A stretch of 64,000 nucleotides of DNA. Origin: Parastagonospora avenae f. sp. tritici 18332-5 (Eukaryota > Ascomycota > Dothideomycetes > Pleosporales > Phaeosphaeriaceae). The stretch spans positions 1 through 64,000 of the forward strand of contig JAFJTR010000005.1 of the NCBI GenBank assembly GCA_022559985.1, written 5' to 3'. Position numbers and translations under genes: made by a program. Of the stretch, positions 11,801 through 21,673 are shown in pieces (within the stretch, counting starts at the first letter, position 1; the number at the start of each line of letters is the position of its first letter). The notes under the pieces are model-generated. The model searched no databases and was not told the DNA's origin. It saw nothing but the letters and a program-made list of their open reading frames with translations.

Positions 11801-12202
11801 AGAGGAGCTGGCCAAGCCATATCGCGAAATCCAACAACAAGCTAGGATCATTGCAAAGATATCGTTAGAGAGCAAGCTGACTGTGAACGAGGAGGAATAT
11901 CTCAAGTCCTTCAAATTCGAACTCATGGACGTCGTGTATGCATGGTCGAAGGGCGCGACTTTTGCTGAGATTTGGTTTGTATCCCTGCGCTTGGTGGTAT
12001 TTTGACTAACCCCTCGCGCAGTAAAATGACTGATGTGTATGAAGGCAGTCTGATCAGGCTCTTCCGACGACTGGAGGAGCTGCTGCGCCAGATTGCCCAG
12101 GCTTCAAAGGTCATGGGTAGTGAGGAGCTCGAGCAAAAGTTCACCGCCGCTCTGGACCTCGTGAGGAGAGACCTGGTCGCAGCCCAGTCTTTGTACCTCT
12201 GA
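8832..12202 (+). CDS. MTR4: ATP-dependent RNA helicase MTR4/DOB1 (Ski2-like, TRAMP/nuclear exosome)
   Basis: Five exons (8832-9524, 9571-10723, 10771-11363, 11412-11974, 12022-12202) join in frame to 1060 residues; yeast Mtr4 has 1073. The start MDDLFDVFEDG is the typical Mtr4 N-terminus. Visible motifs are Walker A AHTSAGKT (about residue 160), motif Ia SPIKALSNQKYREF, DEVH (about residue 253), the SAT motif, and motif VI QMSGRAGRRG, then the arch/KOW insertion and the C-terminal helical domain ending FAEICKMTDVYEGSLIRLFRRLEELLRQ-type sequence. It unwinds RNA 3' to 5' and feeds the nuclear exosome in rRNA processing and surveillance. An upstream in-frame TTG at 8802 was not used as the start. 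The donor of intron 4 (GTTTGT) is weaker than the others, but the conserved AEICKMTDVYEG sequence across it confirms the join. Confidence 0.96.
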
Positions 12203-12909
12203 GAACCTAACGGCTCAGCACAACCAACACACTGTACAACATCTTATGGACGGGTATTTGGTAGCATTTTCGATGGTCATTTTGACGCTCTGCAAGGTGA
12301 GTATGGCACTTGCGCGGCGTTATTTTCTTTGGTACAGCTCGAATCATTGCGCATGCGCTACTTGACATACCAGTGTCCCAGGCGATGTGCAAGGACACTT
12401 TTGCGTTGCGTGTCCCAAAAGGAGATGCGGCGCATCGTGATTCCTGGATAGAAATTCACTAGGTCTGACACTGCCCTCCGCGGTGAAAGATCCCCCCAGA
12501 CAACGTGTGCCTTTGATCACTGTGATGTCACTAGTTACACGCTAGCGCAGGCACATGAGCGCCACGGTAGGTGTGAATTCATACAATGTGACATGAGAAA
12601 TACAACACATTTCCTCAGAAGCATTTCGCAACAGCATTTAGAAACAGTGACCTTGATGTTGGGTGAAGGCTGAAGGATAACGGTGCCTGGCCGGCTCGTA
12701 GCGCGGGTGGGTCTGCTGCATGGGCCAAGCTAGGCGGTTGGCCCGTACCTGCTCGATCCTAAATGGCAACAGCCCTGTCACAACATCACAACGCCCACAC
12801 CCACTACCCGCAACTTCACCAACCAGTTCTCATCTGCCGGCCCGCCGTACCTATCCTCACCAGTGCACCCCGTGCGTCTACAGTGCTGCGTTTGCGGGCC
12901 TCTTCAAGC
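12203..12909. other. Intergenic region between MTR4 and STS1
   Basis: 707 bp with no supported gene. The last 200 bp are C-rich with CAAC/CACC runs and likely form the STS1 leader. An in-frame ATG at 12763 lies upstream of the preferred STS1 start. Confidence 0.55.
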
Positions 12910-13893
12910 ATGAACGCCATCCACGGATCCTTCACCCCTCCGCATCTCTTAAACAACCGCCATTCTCCCACTAGGAACAGTACGTCAACTGCCAACAACT
13001 GCAGCCCAAAACATAGGATACTCACTCACAACTGCTCTACAGTCTATCCATCCTCCGCCATGACCGGTCGCAAGCGGAAAGCAGACGATGATGGCAGCAG
13101 CGACGACCGCATGAGCGCTTCGCCATCTATTTCCTCCGCCGAGCTGCCACGACAGCAGCCCCGTCACATGAAGCGTATGCGCACGAATCTTTCCGGCCGC
13201 CCGCTGCCTCTGCCACGCCTTCTCGAAACCCTTAGCGCCGACGAGATGCGGAACCTCCTGCAGAGCATCTGCCAGCGCCACCCAGATATTGGCAACGAAG
13301 TCGTATCAACAGCCCCGCGTCCTAGCATACAGTCAACCCTGGAGGTTCTTTCAAAATACGAGTCGGCCTTCCAGGCGGCCTTCCCCTTCGGTGGACGGGC
13401 GTCGTCGGACTATGCGTACAACCGCGTGCGGCAACAACTCATCGAACTGTTGGAGTCACTAAAGGATTTCACACCTCACTATCTTCCACCCAACGAGCAG
13501 CAGTCGGCTACATCACTCGCCTTCCTGGATGGTGCAACGGAGATCATTCATCGTCTGCCCAACTGGGATACCTATCAGCACAACCGGCACAAGGAGGAGG
13601 CATACGAGGAGATGGCCAAGGCGTGGGCTATCGTTTTCCGCGAGGCAGCCAAGAAGGCTGGTGGCATCCAACTCCAATATGGCGGCTGGGACCAGAAGAT
13701 TGCTAAGCACAATGAACACTCTGGCGGAAAGATGCAGGAAGCCGTCAATGAGCTGCGCGGTGGCCTAGGCTGGATGGGTGCGGATGCACCTGCACCTGCC
13801 GCCAGCGGACCCGAGGACGCCATGTCGATCCGACAGCAACTGCTCAGCGGGAACTACGGCATGGGTACATCAGCAAGCATTGGAGCGTGGTAG
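12910..13893 (+). CDS. STS1: Tethering factor for nuclear proteasome Sts1/Cut8
   Basis: Model: exon 1 12910-12979 (MNAIHGSFTPPHLLNNRHS...), a 63-nt intron 12980-13042 (GTACGT...CTACAG), exon 2 13043-13893; 306 residues. The protein has the bipartite-type basic element GRKRKADDD, the conserved RMRTNLSGRPLPLPRLLETL block, then FGGRASSDYAYNRVRQQL, LPPNEQQSATSLAFLDGATEIIH, IQLQYGGWDQKIAKHNEHSGGKMQ and a C-terminal LLSGNYGMG. These are the signatures of fungal Sts1/Cut8, which binds importin-alpha and the proteasome and anchors proteasomes at the nucleus for chromosome segregation. The intron is a multiple of three and lacks a stop, so the unspliced frame stays open. Other starts are possible: 12763 (unspliced, 376 aa) or 13060 (277 aa). 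Confidence 0.9.
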   Translation: MNAIHGSFTPPHLLNNRHSPTRNSTSTANNCSPKHRILTHNCSTVYPSSAMTGRKRKADDDGSSDDRMSASPSISSAELPRQQPRHMKRMRTNLSGRPLPLPRLLETLSADEMRNLLQSICQRHPDIGNEVVSTAPRPSIQSTLEVLSKYESAFQAAFPFGGRASSDYAYNRVRQQLIELLESLKDFTPHYLPPNEQQSATSLAFLDGATEIIHRLPNWDTYQHNRHKEEAYEEMAKAWAIVFREAAKKAGGIQLQYGGWDQKIAKHNEHSGGKMQEAVNELRGGLGWMGADAPAPAASGPEDAMSIRQQLLSGNYGMGTSASIGAW

Positions 13894-15270
13894 ATCCACG
13901 GACCGTCCTACCCCGACATCCGTCAACAGTCGTACGCCCTCGCATAGCTTACTTAGCTTTACGACAGCTTTTTGATGTCCAGAGGCTGTCTACCGACCAC
14001 TCCTTCGTAGCCCCAATAGCCCTCCACAACACGCCTTTACCCTGCGACATTGACGGCCGAATTTCACATACCAACGATACCATTGCAAGGAGGCAACCTC
14101 AGCCCTAACGACCTGCATAGCGATCCTTTGGCAAATACATACTTTACTGCATTGGGAGATTTGGATTTTGGAGTACTCGGCGTTTCTTGCACGTTCTTCG
14201 GGAAGGTGCATCGCTTTTCATTCATCTTCTCTTTGTCATTGTTAATTTTAGGAACACTATTTGGTGTGGTATGTGTCCACTACGGCGGCTCTACGGGGGA
14301 TTTGAGGCTGGCGGAATTACGGGTGATGCCTACGGGCTTTGCAGGAGTTGGAATAGACCAATGAATACGAATGAAACTTGCATTTGAAGTACTGTCTGTT
14401 TGTCCTCATGTAACACGCTGCAGCGCGATCCCGTGCGCTACACAGAATATTGCTACTGATGCTCGTGCGATTTCCCATGTTGTTCAAACCACCTGACACA
14501 CTTGACGGGCTCACTTGACGGGCTCCCGGTAGATGTTGCCAACTAGGAAGGAAAGCGATCATACTTACAACATCAGACAGCCCATCCCACAGCACGCAGC
14601 CATACCGGCTGGTCCTCGCAATCGAATCCTGACAATACTGTGTGACGCTTCGCTGATAATGAATTCCCCGACCCAATCAATCAACGAGCGGACTTCCGGG
14701 CGGCGCCCTGGGCTCTACGCGAATAGTCGCCCGAATTCCTATATTCCTTTTGCCGGGGTTTTATCAGGTTGTGGAGCGTTGGCTCCAAGCTATCTTTGGT
14801 CTGATCTGGCTACTTGACGTCTACGTTTTGGTATCTGACGGGTTCAGGGCCATGTCTATCGAAGACTTCGATTGGGTTGAGGGAGGGCCAAACAGCAAAG
14901 TCCTTTGGAGGTGTCGACTTCAGAGATTGTATGTATATGTTCTTCGGATCACGATGTATATTGAGTAGATGCGCATGTAGTCTTTTGCTTCATCGATGTT
15001 CTCAAAGAAATGACAGGTCGGGCTGGTCGCCGGGCTTATGTGTTAATTGCACTCACGTGGTTACGCGCACTAGCGCGAACGTGCTTCCCCTCTTGATATC
15101 CGGCCGCAGCTTGTTCCGTCTGGAGTCAGATCGCCTCTCACGCTCACTTCACCAGGGTAGTAACAGCGGTGGTAGCATCGCTTTTGTTTGGGTCGCCGCC
15201 TATACTCGATTATAATGTTACAGCCTCTTCCTTCACACACGCAGCCTTGCAACGTGGCAGTGCAGAAAAC
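13894..15270. other. Intergenic region between STS1 and the DUF7918 array
   Basis: 1.38 kb without a supported gene. A 13-bp direct duplication (CTTGACGGGCTCA) occurs at 14501-14525. Open frames here are short, overlap on both strands and show no motif. Confidence 0.55.
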
Positions 15271-16497
15271 ATGGCAGTCACCAAGAAATACCGGAGCATC
15301 AAGGCTTCGATTCTCGTCAACGATGCTCCCCTTGAGGAATATGATGATGACGAAGCACGCAATGATTCGAGCAAAGTTAGAAAATACATCGAGGCTATTT
15401 CTGGAGCAGAGTTCGCAATTCAGAGCCGTTTTGACAAACTGCCGAAATATGATGTGCGGGTTGACTTCTACCTAGATGGACACTACGCCTCTGCGAAATA
15501 TGTGTTCCTGGATCGGTTCAAAGGTGATTCTTCAACGCAGACATCTTATGGTGTAAGATACAATGATGGCAACAAATGGCAGGTGCACAACTACGCTTTC
15601 TCAAATCTCCAAACTAGTATGTGTGTAGCCGAATTCTCGCCAATGAAAGCTAACCATTGTAAAAGTCGACTCAGATGGCAGACCTGTGGCAGATCGGTTG
15701 ATGAAGGACCTCAAGCATATGGGTGAAATCACAGTCAAGTTTCATTATGTCACCAATCCAAGGCCGTCTGGTAGTGCAAAACCCAGCCCCATGGTGAGCA
15801 GCTTGAAAAATGTCCTAGAGAAGGCCCTCAAAGGAAGAGCTTTAACCCATCAATCAACGTAAGTAGGCTGGTCCATCAGGGATCCGTGGTCAACGCCACT
15901 CACGTCAGACTAGGTTTCGTGCTCCTAAACCCGCCCTGGCGCGCAAGGTCGTCACAACCGACTACGTGGGCCCAGAAAGATACCCTTTGCAACAATACAC
16001 TTCAAATATCGTTCGAGACGTAAACATAATGCCTCATGATCAACATAAGGCTGTGACTAACAGCTCACATAGATGCACTGAAGGCTCTCATGATCATTCC
16101 ACGCAGCCCCAGTCCAGCGCCACTTGAGGGGAGAGACATCGATCCTTTGACTCCTGAGGAGATGAGGTAGCTTCTGCGACGTCAACTTGAAGGCGAGCAG
16201 GCAATTCGAGCCGTGAAGCAAGAACGAGGAGTCAAACAAGAAGAAGGAGTCAAACAAGAAGAAGGAGTCAAACAAGAAGAAGGAGTCAAACAAGAAGAAG
16301 GAGTCAAACAAGAAGAAGGAGTCAAACAAGAAGGAGTCAAACAAGAACAAAGACTCAAGCGCGAACGCATTAGATAGTGGAGCAGTACCGCCTCCGATTT
16401 AGATAGCGATGATGAAGTGTTGTTCGTCTCTGCGAAACGTCGACGACACCCGGCCAATATCGATGAGAACGGTACTGAAACGATTGACTTGACTTGA
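15271..16497 (+). pseudogene. DUF7918 paralogue A, broken (frameshift and two TAG codons)
   Basis: The start MAVTKKYRSIKASILVNDAPLEEY matches the other three copies. Exon 1 is 15271-15616, exon 2 is 15666-about 15860 (donor after ATCAAC), exon 3 runs from about 15915 to 16019, and exon 4 from 16073. In exon 3 the frame entered from exon 2 (QSTFRAPKPALARK) does not meet the frame that encodes PFATIHFKYRS, the family's conserved segment, so a one-base shift lies at about 15960-15995. In exon 4 the frame is interrupted by TAG at 16168-16170 (between EEMR and LLRRQLEG) and at 16375-16377 (after LKRERIR), then continues to ETIDLT and TGA at 16495-16497. CAG to TAG at CpA would fit RIP-type mutation. 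The family is fungal-specific and of unknown function. Exon 4 also holds the VKQEEG repeat. A functional truncated product cannot be excluded. Confidence 0.75.
16228..16350 (+). repeat. 18-bp coding minisatellite (VKQEEG units)
   Basis: Five perfect 18-bp units (GGAGTCAAACAAGAAGAA), one 15-bp unit and one variant ending CAA, in the last exon of DUF7918 paralogue A. The encoded unit is GVKQEE. The reverse strand reads as an open FDSFFL-type repeat, which is a shadow. Confidence 0.92.
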
Positions 16498-17132
16498 AAG
16501 CAGAGACAGTCAGGGCTATGGGGAGATGCGTCTGTCGCCTGGAAGCAAGAGTATTAGGATCCTGAGCATACGTTCTGTTCTCTGCACGGGAGTATTCTGA
16601 GGGGATCTGGAGTCCAAGGATTCGCGAGATACCACGGCAATATCTTCTGCTACTAGCTTCTTTAAAAGTGTCACGTATGGGTGACTCTTCTTCCCTGCTG
16701 CTTGTTTGATCTGGCCATTGAGCACTAACATCAGGCGCTAGAAAATTCGTGCCCGCCTTGTTTAACAAGAAGAGGTGAAGAGGTAACCTGTATACATTCA
16801 AAGATTTCAAATAGAATAAGGTGGAGTATCTTAGAGCCTCGAATATATCCAGGCTCCCCTAAGAGCTTGCAATGGGTTTATCTCTGACGACTATCAGTTC
16901 ATGCTATAGGTACAGAGCGGGCACGAATTTTGCCGCTGCCTGATGCTAACATCGCATCGGTCAGGTAAGAGGGTCAGCCGAAGCTAAATCTTACCGTATT
17001 TCACCCAGCACCTTCTCTCACCTTTGCAAACCTCAGCTTAGCTGCGGGTGGCGCTAACACTGAACAATTTCAACAGTTTGCATTTCGCACGCCTGAATAA
17101 AGCTGTCGACCACACCGCCATCGTCCAGAGCC
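16498..17132. other. Spacer between DUF7918 paralogues A and B
   Basis: 635 bp. A minus-strand open frame at 16370-16810 overlaps the end of copy A and has no recognisable motif. Nothing else was seen. Confidence 0.5.
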
Positions 17133-18319
17133 ATGGCCGTCATACCTGAATTGCCAGGCTTGCATGTCACCGTCGAGGTCGAGGGCACAGCTCTACCGGA
17201 ACATGATAACGGTGCTGCGGATACGGGTCACGCATATCCCCAGAACAGAACCACAAAGTACATCGAAACGCCAGCCGGAGAAGAATTCGAGATTCGCATG
17301 TGCTATCAAGCTCCTTTCAATCCGCCTTTATCCGTTCACGTAGAGATCATGCTCGACGGCAACACGTGTTGGCTCCATATATGGACCCTGGTAGCAAGGA
17401 AGGCTGCGAAGGCTATAAGTTCGGTAAAGCGACATTCATGGAAGAAGGCGAGGCCGAGACTCGGAATTTTCCCTTCTCTGCGCTCACGACTGGTCAGTAC
17501 CTCCGCAAGTTATTCTCGTCCTAGGCTAACGCCGTGTAGAGGAACGCGACGATCCAGTCACAGAGGAAACGAAGCGCAAGATCTCGTGCATTGGTCAGAT
17601 CACACTGTGTATGTACTACATCGAGCACATGGACGAATCAAGATCTACTGCGATACCTCGACCGATTTTTGACAGCGAAGAAGCTGTGAGACACAAGGCG
17701 ATGAAGGCGGCCGACAGCCCAGCCGACTCGCTCACTTGCCAGACCAGGTAAGTTCCATAGTTTCTATTCGTGCACCGATGGAACAGCGGAGCTAAAATTC
17801 AGCAGCTTGTCAGCGCCAGAGAAGTGCGCAAACATTACATACAACGTAGTCAAGACGACAGATAATGCGCCCTTCGCAGCGTTCACTTTTTACTACCGGT
17901 GTACAGGTACACTTCCTCACCCTTTCGATGAGAGACGTACGCTTACTCACCTCTCCCAGCTGCACTCAAGTCCCTCGGCATCATCGCGCGCACACGTTCT
18001 TCCTCGCCAGAGCTCGAACCCGAGACCATAGACATTGTATCGTTGAACCAGGAAGAGCTCATCGCCGAGGTGCTTCGCATGCGGGTACGCTCCCTGCCCA
18101 CTCTCGACTCGCAATGACAAAAACTGACGTGTGCAACAGAAAGAAAATGAACAGGCAGCGCGGAGTAAGAGGGAGCGGCAAGAACAGCGCGAAGATAGTG
18201 CGGTTACGATGGGCGGTGGGGATTATGAGGTCGAGTGGGTCGGGTCGCAGCCGAGCAAGAGGCAGCGTAGAAGCCCGGAGGAGGGGGAGGGGGAGGAGGC
18301 TGTGTATATTGAGGATTGA
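17133..18319 (+). pseudogene. DUF7918 paralogue B, apparent frameshift in exon 1
   Basis: Exons by splice signals: 17133-17492, 17540-17747, 17806 (or 17803)-17906, 17960-18084 and 18140-18319. The protein starts MAVIPELPGLHVTVEVEGTALPEHD and includes KYIETPAGEEFEIRM, then VEIMLDGN. After that the starting frame loses similarity and the frame one base back gives HVLAPYMDPGSKEG...NFPFSALTT, the part the other copies have; a single-base deletion near 17361-17366 would explain it. Downstream exons keep the family pattern (FAAFTFYYR, AALKSLGI, LNQEELIAEVLRMR, a K/R/E-rich helix) and end EEAVYIED. Only this break was found, so a sequencing or assembly error, or a recent mutation, are both possible. 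Function unknown; intron positions match copies C and D. Confidence 0.7.
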
Positions 18320-18845
18320 GCGTACGAGCAATATGCGATCCTGGAGCCTTCATAAGAGAGCTGGGCACAGACAGTGCATTATTACAGCATTGGGCGGGTG
18401 CTGAACGCTCTGACCGACGAAACGCAGTCGGTCACTGGCGTTCTACACATTATTTCCGCTTCTCAATATCTTCTTACATATCGCCTTTTAAATTCCTACG
18501 GGTTTGGGAAATCCTGCGCTAGCGATTGCGTTTGATGTCTTGGGCATCAATGGAAGGAGCTATCCACGTGGAAGGTACGACGCAGAGCATAAACTCACTC
18601 ACGTCACCACAAGCCCATCTATTCGTCTGGTTCGATATGCAGGGTCTGATCGTTTGTCTCTCACCTTTACTTCGCGATCCGGCTTCACCCCGACTTCAAC
18701 GCTGCCCGCAGCAACACTCTCTCCGAGGTGAACGATCCTACACAGCGCATCTCTCCGATATTGCGATCATCTTCTTCTCCTCTTTGATCTCATCTCAAAC
18801 ACCGCTACGCAACTATTACTATCTACTTCATCTTCGAACGTCGAC
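18320..18845. other. Spacer between DUF7918 paralogues B and C
   Basis: 526 bp, presumably the 3' region of B and promoter of C. The last 60 bases before the start are pyrimidine-rich. No gene or repeat recognised. Confidence 0.5.
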
Positions 18846-20042
18846 ATGGCTGTGCTCGACGATGTCCCTGCTCTGGACGTGCAGATCGTAGTGAACGGCG
18901 AAGTTCTCCGCGAATACCAGGATCGCGATGCCAAATTATCCGAGAAGACCGTCGAACGATACGTTGAGGCTCAATCCAATGCGAACTTCGAAATCCAATA
19001 TGCATTCAAGAACGGCTTTCCGGCTGACCGACCTGTCCTCGTGATTGTCACTATCGACGGCAAGGATCTAGACCAGCCCATCATCCGTCCATACGAACTG
19101 TTCGAAGCTAAAGGACATACGAGTCGCGGTCCAATCTCTCGAGAGGGTGAGAAGTGGGTTGTGCAGCCTTACCGCTTCGCGCCCATCGATATCAGTAAGT
19201 TCTCTTAGCTGCATGCATGCAAACAGGTTCCTAATATCGGACAGGAGAGTGCAGTACACCAGCTATCAGCGAGGTTCCCAAAACGAAGTTGCAGACCGTG
19301 GGCATCATCACTTGCGGCTTCTACTTCCTCAACAACCCAAAACGCAGTACAAACGTCGATGGTGCACACAATAAGCTAGATGTCTTGCCACCGGTCAGCG
19401 AGAAGGCTATCAAGGGAGATGCACTGTCGCATCAAGCAATGTGAGTAGCCAAGATCTGTCATTTTGAGGCCTTCCACTGACTTGATACAGCTTGGGCAAA
19501 ATTGAGTCTACAGAGGAGGTTGAGTACTTTAACGTTGACTACGCCGATAATGGAGAGCCTTTCGCGACATTCCACTTCTACTATCGCTCGCTCGGTAAGC
19601 TACACTGCTATGCACGTCAAGTATGGCAAAGACTGATGAATTGACATCACAGCTGCACTAAAAGATCTTCACATCATCGAGCGCACTCCTGACCCGCTCG
19701 ATCTCCTTGAAGACGACGACACGCCGGTTGGCCAGCTGAACAGGGAGCAGCTCGAAGCCATCGTTCGACGCTTCAGGGTACTTGACCTACAAACTTCGTT
19801 CTCATTGCACACTGACACAATTCTAGGAACGTGATGACAACCGGCTCCGGCTGAAGCGCGAGCGCTCGTCCTCTGAAACTCTTGTCGGCGATAGCAATGA
19901 CATTGGCGATCGGTATCAGCACAGCAATCCGGATCCAGACCTTCTCGAGCTGAAGGCGGTCGATCTGAGAGCTGAGAGGAAGGCGAAGCGCGTGAGACAG
20001 TTGCCAACGCCGGAGACGGAGGTCGTTGAGCTTGATGACTGA
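18846..20042 (+). CDS. DUF7918 domain protein, paralogue C (intact)
   Basis: Five exons (18846-19194, 19245-19440, 19491-19594, 19653-19777, 19827-20042) join without a break to 329 residues. The N-terminus MAVLDDVPALDVQIVVNGEVLREY is the beta-rich DUF7918 start; further conserved points are YVEAQSNANFEIQY, the VTIDGK core, PYRFAPIDI, GEPFATFHFYYRSL and AALKDL. The C-terminal third is predicted helical and charged (LNREQLEAIVRRFRERDDNRLRLKRE), then disordered, ending TEVVELDD, a hydrophobic core with flanking acids like a SUMO-interacting motif; LKRE fits a SUMO acceptor site. The function of the family is unknown. It lies third in a head-to-tail array of four copies, all with the first intron in the same place. 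Confidence 0.85.
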
Positions 20043-20589
20043 AGTTCTGAAGCTCTTGAGTGGCACAGAGTCGTATAGGCGATCATCGAGTGAGGTACCA
20101 CTCGCATTGCAATGGCGAAAGGCGATGTTGTTGATGGGATTGATCTCGTGCAACTTTGGAAGGAGGTTTTGATACTTGGCGCGGTATATTCACTGATCTA
20201 GTGAGGAGGGAGCATGCCCTGCGTCAATCTCTCGCTAATCACTGCTACATTCTACACGCATCTATCTTAGGGTTAGGCGAAAAGATCATTTCACACCTAT
20301 TCTCTCATGCCAAACGAGCTCGGGAGCTTGGTGCCTGTTGCGAAGCGCACGTGTTATAGCTGAGGTTGCGTGCACACGTGCTTTCCCACAAACACAGCAG
20401 GCGCGCTCCTGCCTTGGAGCTGCTTGCTGCGTCACAATCGCCGATCCCATTCCTGCTCCCAGCATGCATGATCTCTCTCACCTCTCACACGTACAGCTCA
20501 CTTAACCACCACCGCCCATTCACCTTCTCAACCAACCCCGACCAGGTTCGCGAACAGAAGTTTGCCCGACCTAGCCAGAGTACAATCCA
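20043..20589. other. Spacer between DUF7918 paralogues C and D
   Basis: 547 bp. The segment before the D start is rich in CTCA/ACC runs, as is common in fungal promoters and leaders. No gene or repeat recognised. Confidence 0.5.
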
Positions 20590-21673
20590 ATGGCTGTCCA
20601 TCCAACATTTTCTGGACTATCCGCAGATGTCGTCGTCAATGGTCAGCTACTGGCGGAGTATGATGACGATGAAGAGAACGAAGAGCTGCCGCCGAAAACG
20701 GTGACCAAGTACGTGCTAGCAGAGTCTGGTACGAACTTTGCTCTGCAATGCACTATCCCCAAGGACCTCAACGGCCCGTTTGGTGTCCGTGTCAAGCTTA
20801 TGGTCGACGGCAAATGGCTCAGCTACGGGATGCACACCCATGAAAGCATCGCCCGCGGCAATGTCAAGACAGAATTTGTGGCAATTGCTACGATCACCCA
20901 GCAAAGAACTTACACGCAAAAGTTCCGCTTCTCTCCGCTAAGCATCGGTAAGCTTTCATTCCTGTCTTAACACATCCCTAGCTGACCATACTCAGATGAG
21001 AACGCCAGAGATCTTGATAAGCAACTTTCCGGCCAACTCAAGACTACTGGAGTACTCGCTCTCAAGTTCGAATTCATAAATAACATCACCAGGGAACATT
21101 ACACGCAGAAGCCGCCAGGAAATTTCGATCTAGCCCAAAAGCTTCCCTTGATTGGAACATTGCCTGAGAAGAGCTTGAAGGGGGATGCCAGTTCTTATCA
21201 AGCAATGTAAGCTTCCACGTGACCTTTAATGCTTCGTCTCCGATATCTGTCTTCAGTTTCGATCCACCGACATTCCACAGCGCCTATGTACCTAAGAAGA
21301 CTGGCACTACAGAAGTATTCCATACAGGAGAGCCGTTAGCCATCTTCCAATTCAAATACCGCTCGCTTAGTAAGTCTGGCTCTAGAATGGCAACTTGAAA
21401 CAATGCTTATATACCATAGCTGCCCTGAGAACACTCCGACTTCTTCCTCGTACACCGAGTCCGCCACCGCCTTCGCTGCCGCGGCGTGCTCCCAAGACCA
21501 GAGCAAGATCACGAAAGCATAAGAGCGCAACGAAGACCCCAAACGTCAGGCAGGAGCAGAAGCCTCCAGTCAAACGCGAAACTCCTGTATCAGACGATGA
21601 GGTGGAGTTCGTGAGCGATACGCGTATCAAGGGTCCGCCGAGGGAGATGAATGAGGTTATCGTTCTTGATTAA
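20590..21673 (+). CDS. DUF7918 domain protein, paralogue D (intact)
   Basis: Four exons (20590-20947, 20996-21206, 21257-21369, 21420-21673) give 311 residues. The start MAVHPTFSGLSADVVVNGQLLAEYDDDEE is typical; conserved points are KYVLAESGTNFALQC, VKLMVDGKW, FRFSPLSI, GEPLAIFQFKYRSL and AALRTL. It lacks the fourth intron of copies B and C, and the charged helix after AALRTL is replaced by a proline/basic stretch (PRTPSPPPPSLPRRAPKTRA) that looks like a nuclear localisation and disordered region. It ends EVIVLD, a good match to a SUMO-interacting motif; PVKRE upstream fits a SUMO acceptor. The family's function is unknown. Confidence 0.85.

Noticed and set aside
16057..16457. Minus-strand frames with FDSFFL or LTPSSC repeats
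   Set aside because: Antisense reading of the VKQEEG minisatellite in DUF7918 copy A.
17366..17394. A 29-nt GT...AG segment as an intron that would repair DUF7918 copy B
   Set aside because: It restores the frame but is too short for a spliceosomal intron and would remove the VLAPYMDP segment expected from the family.
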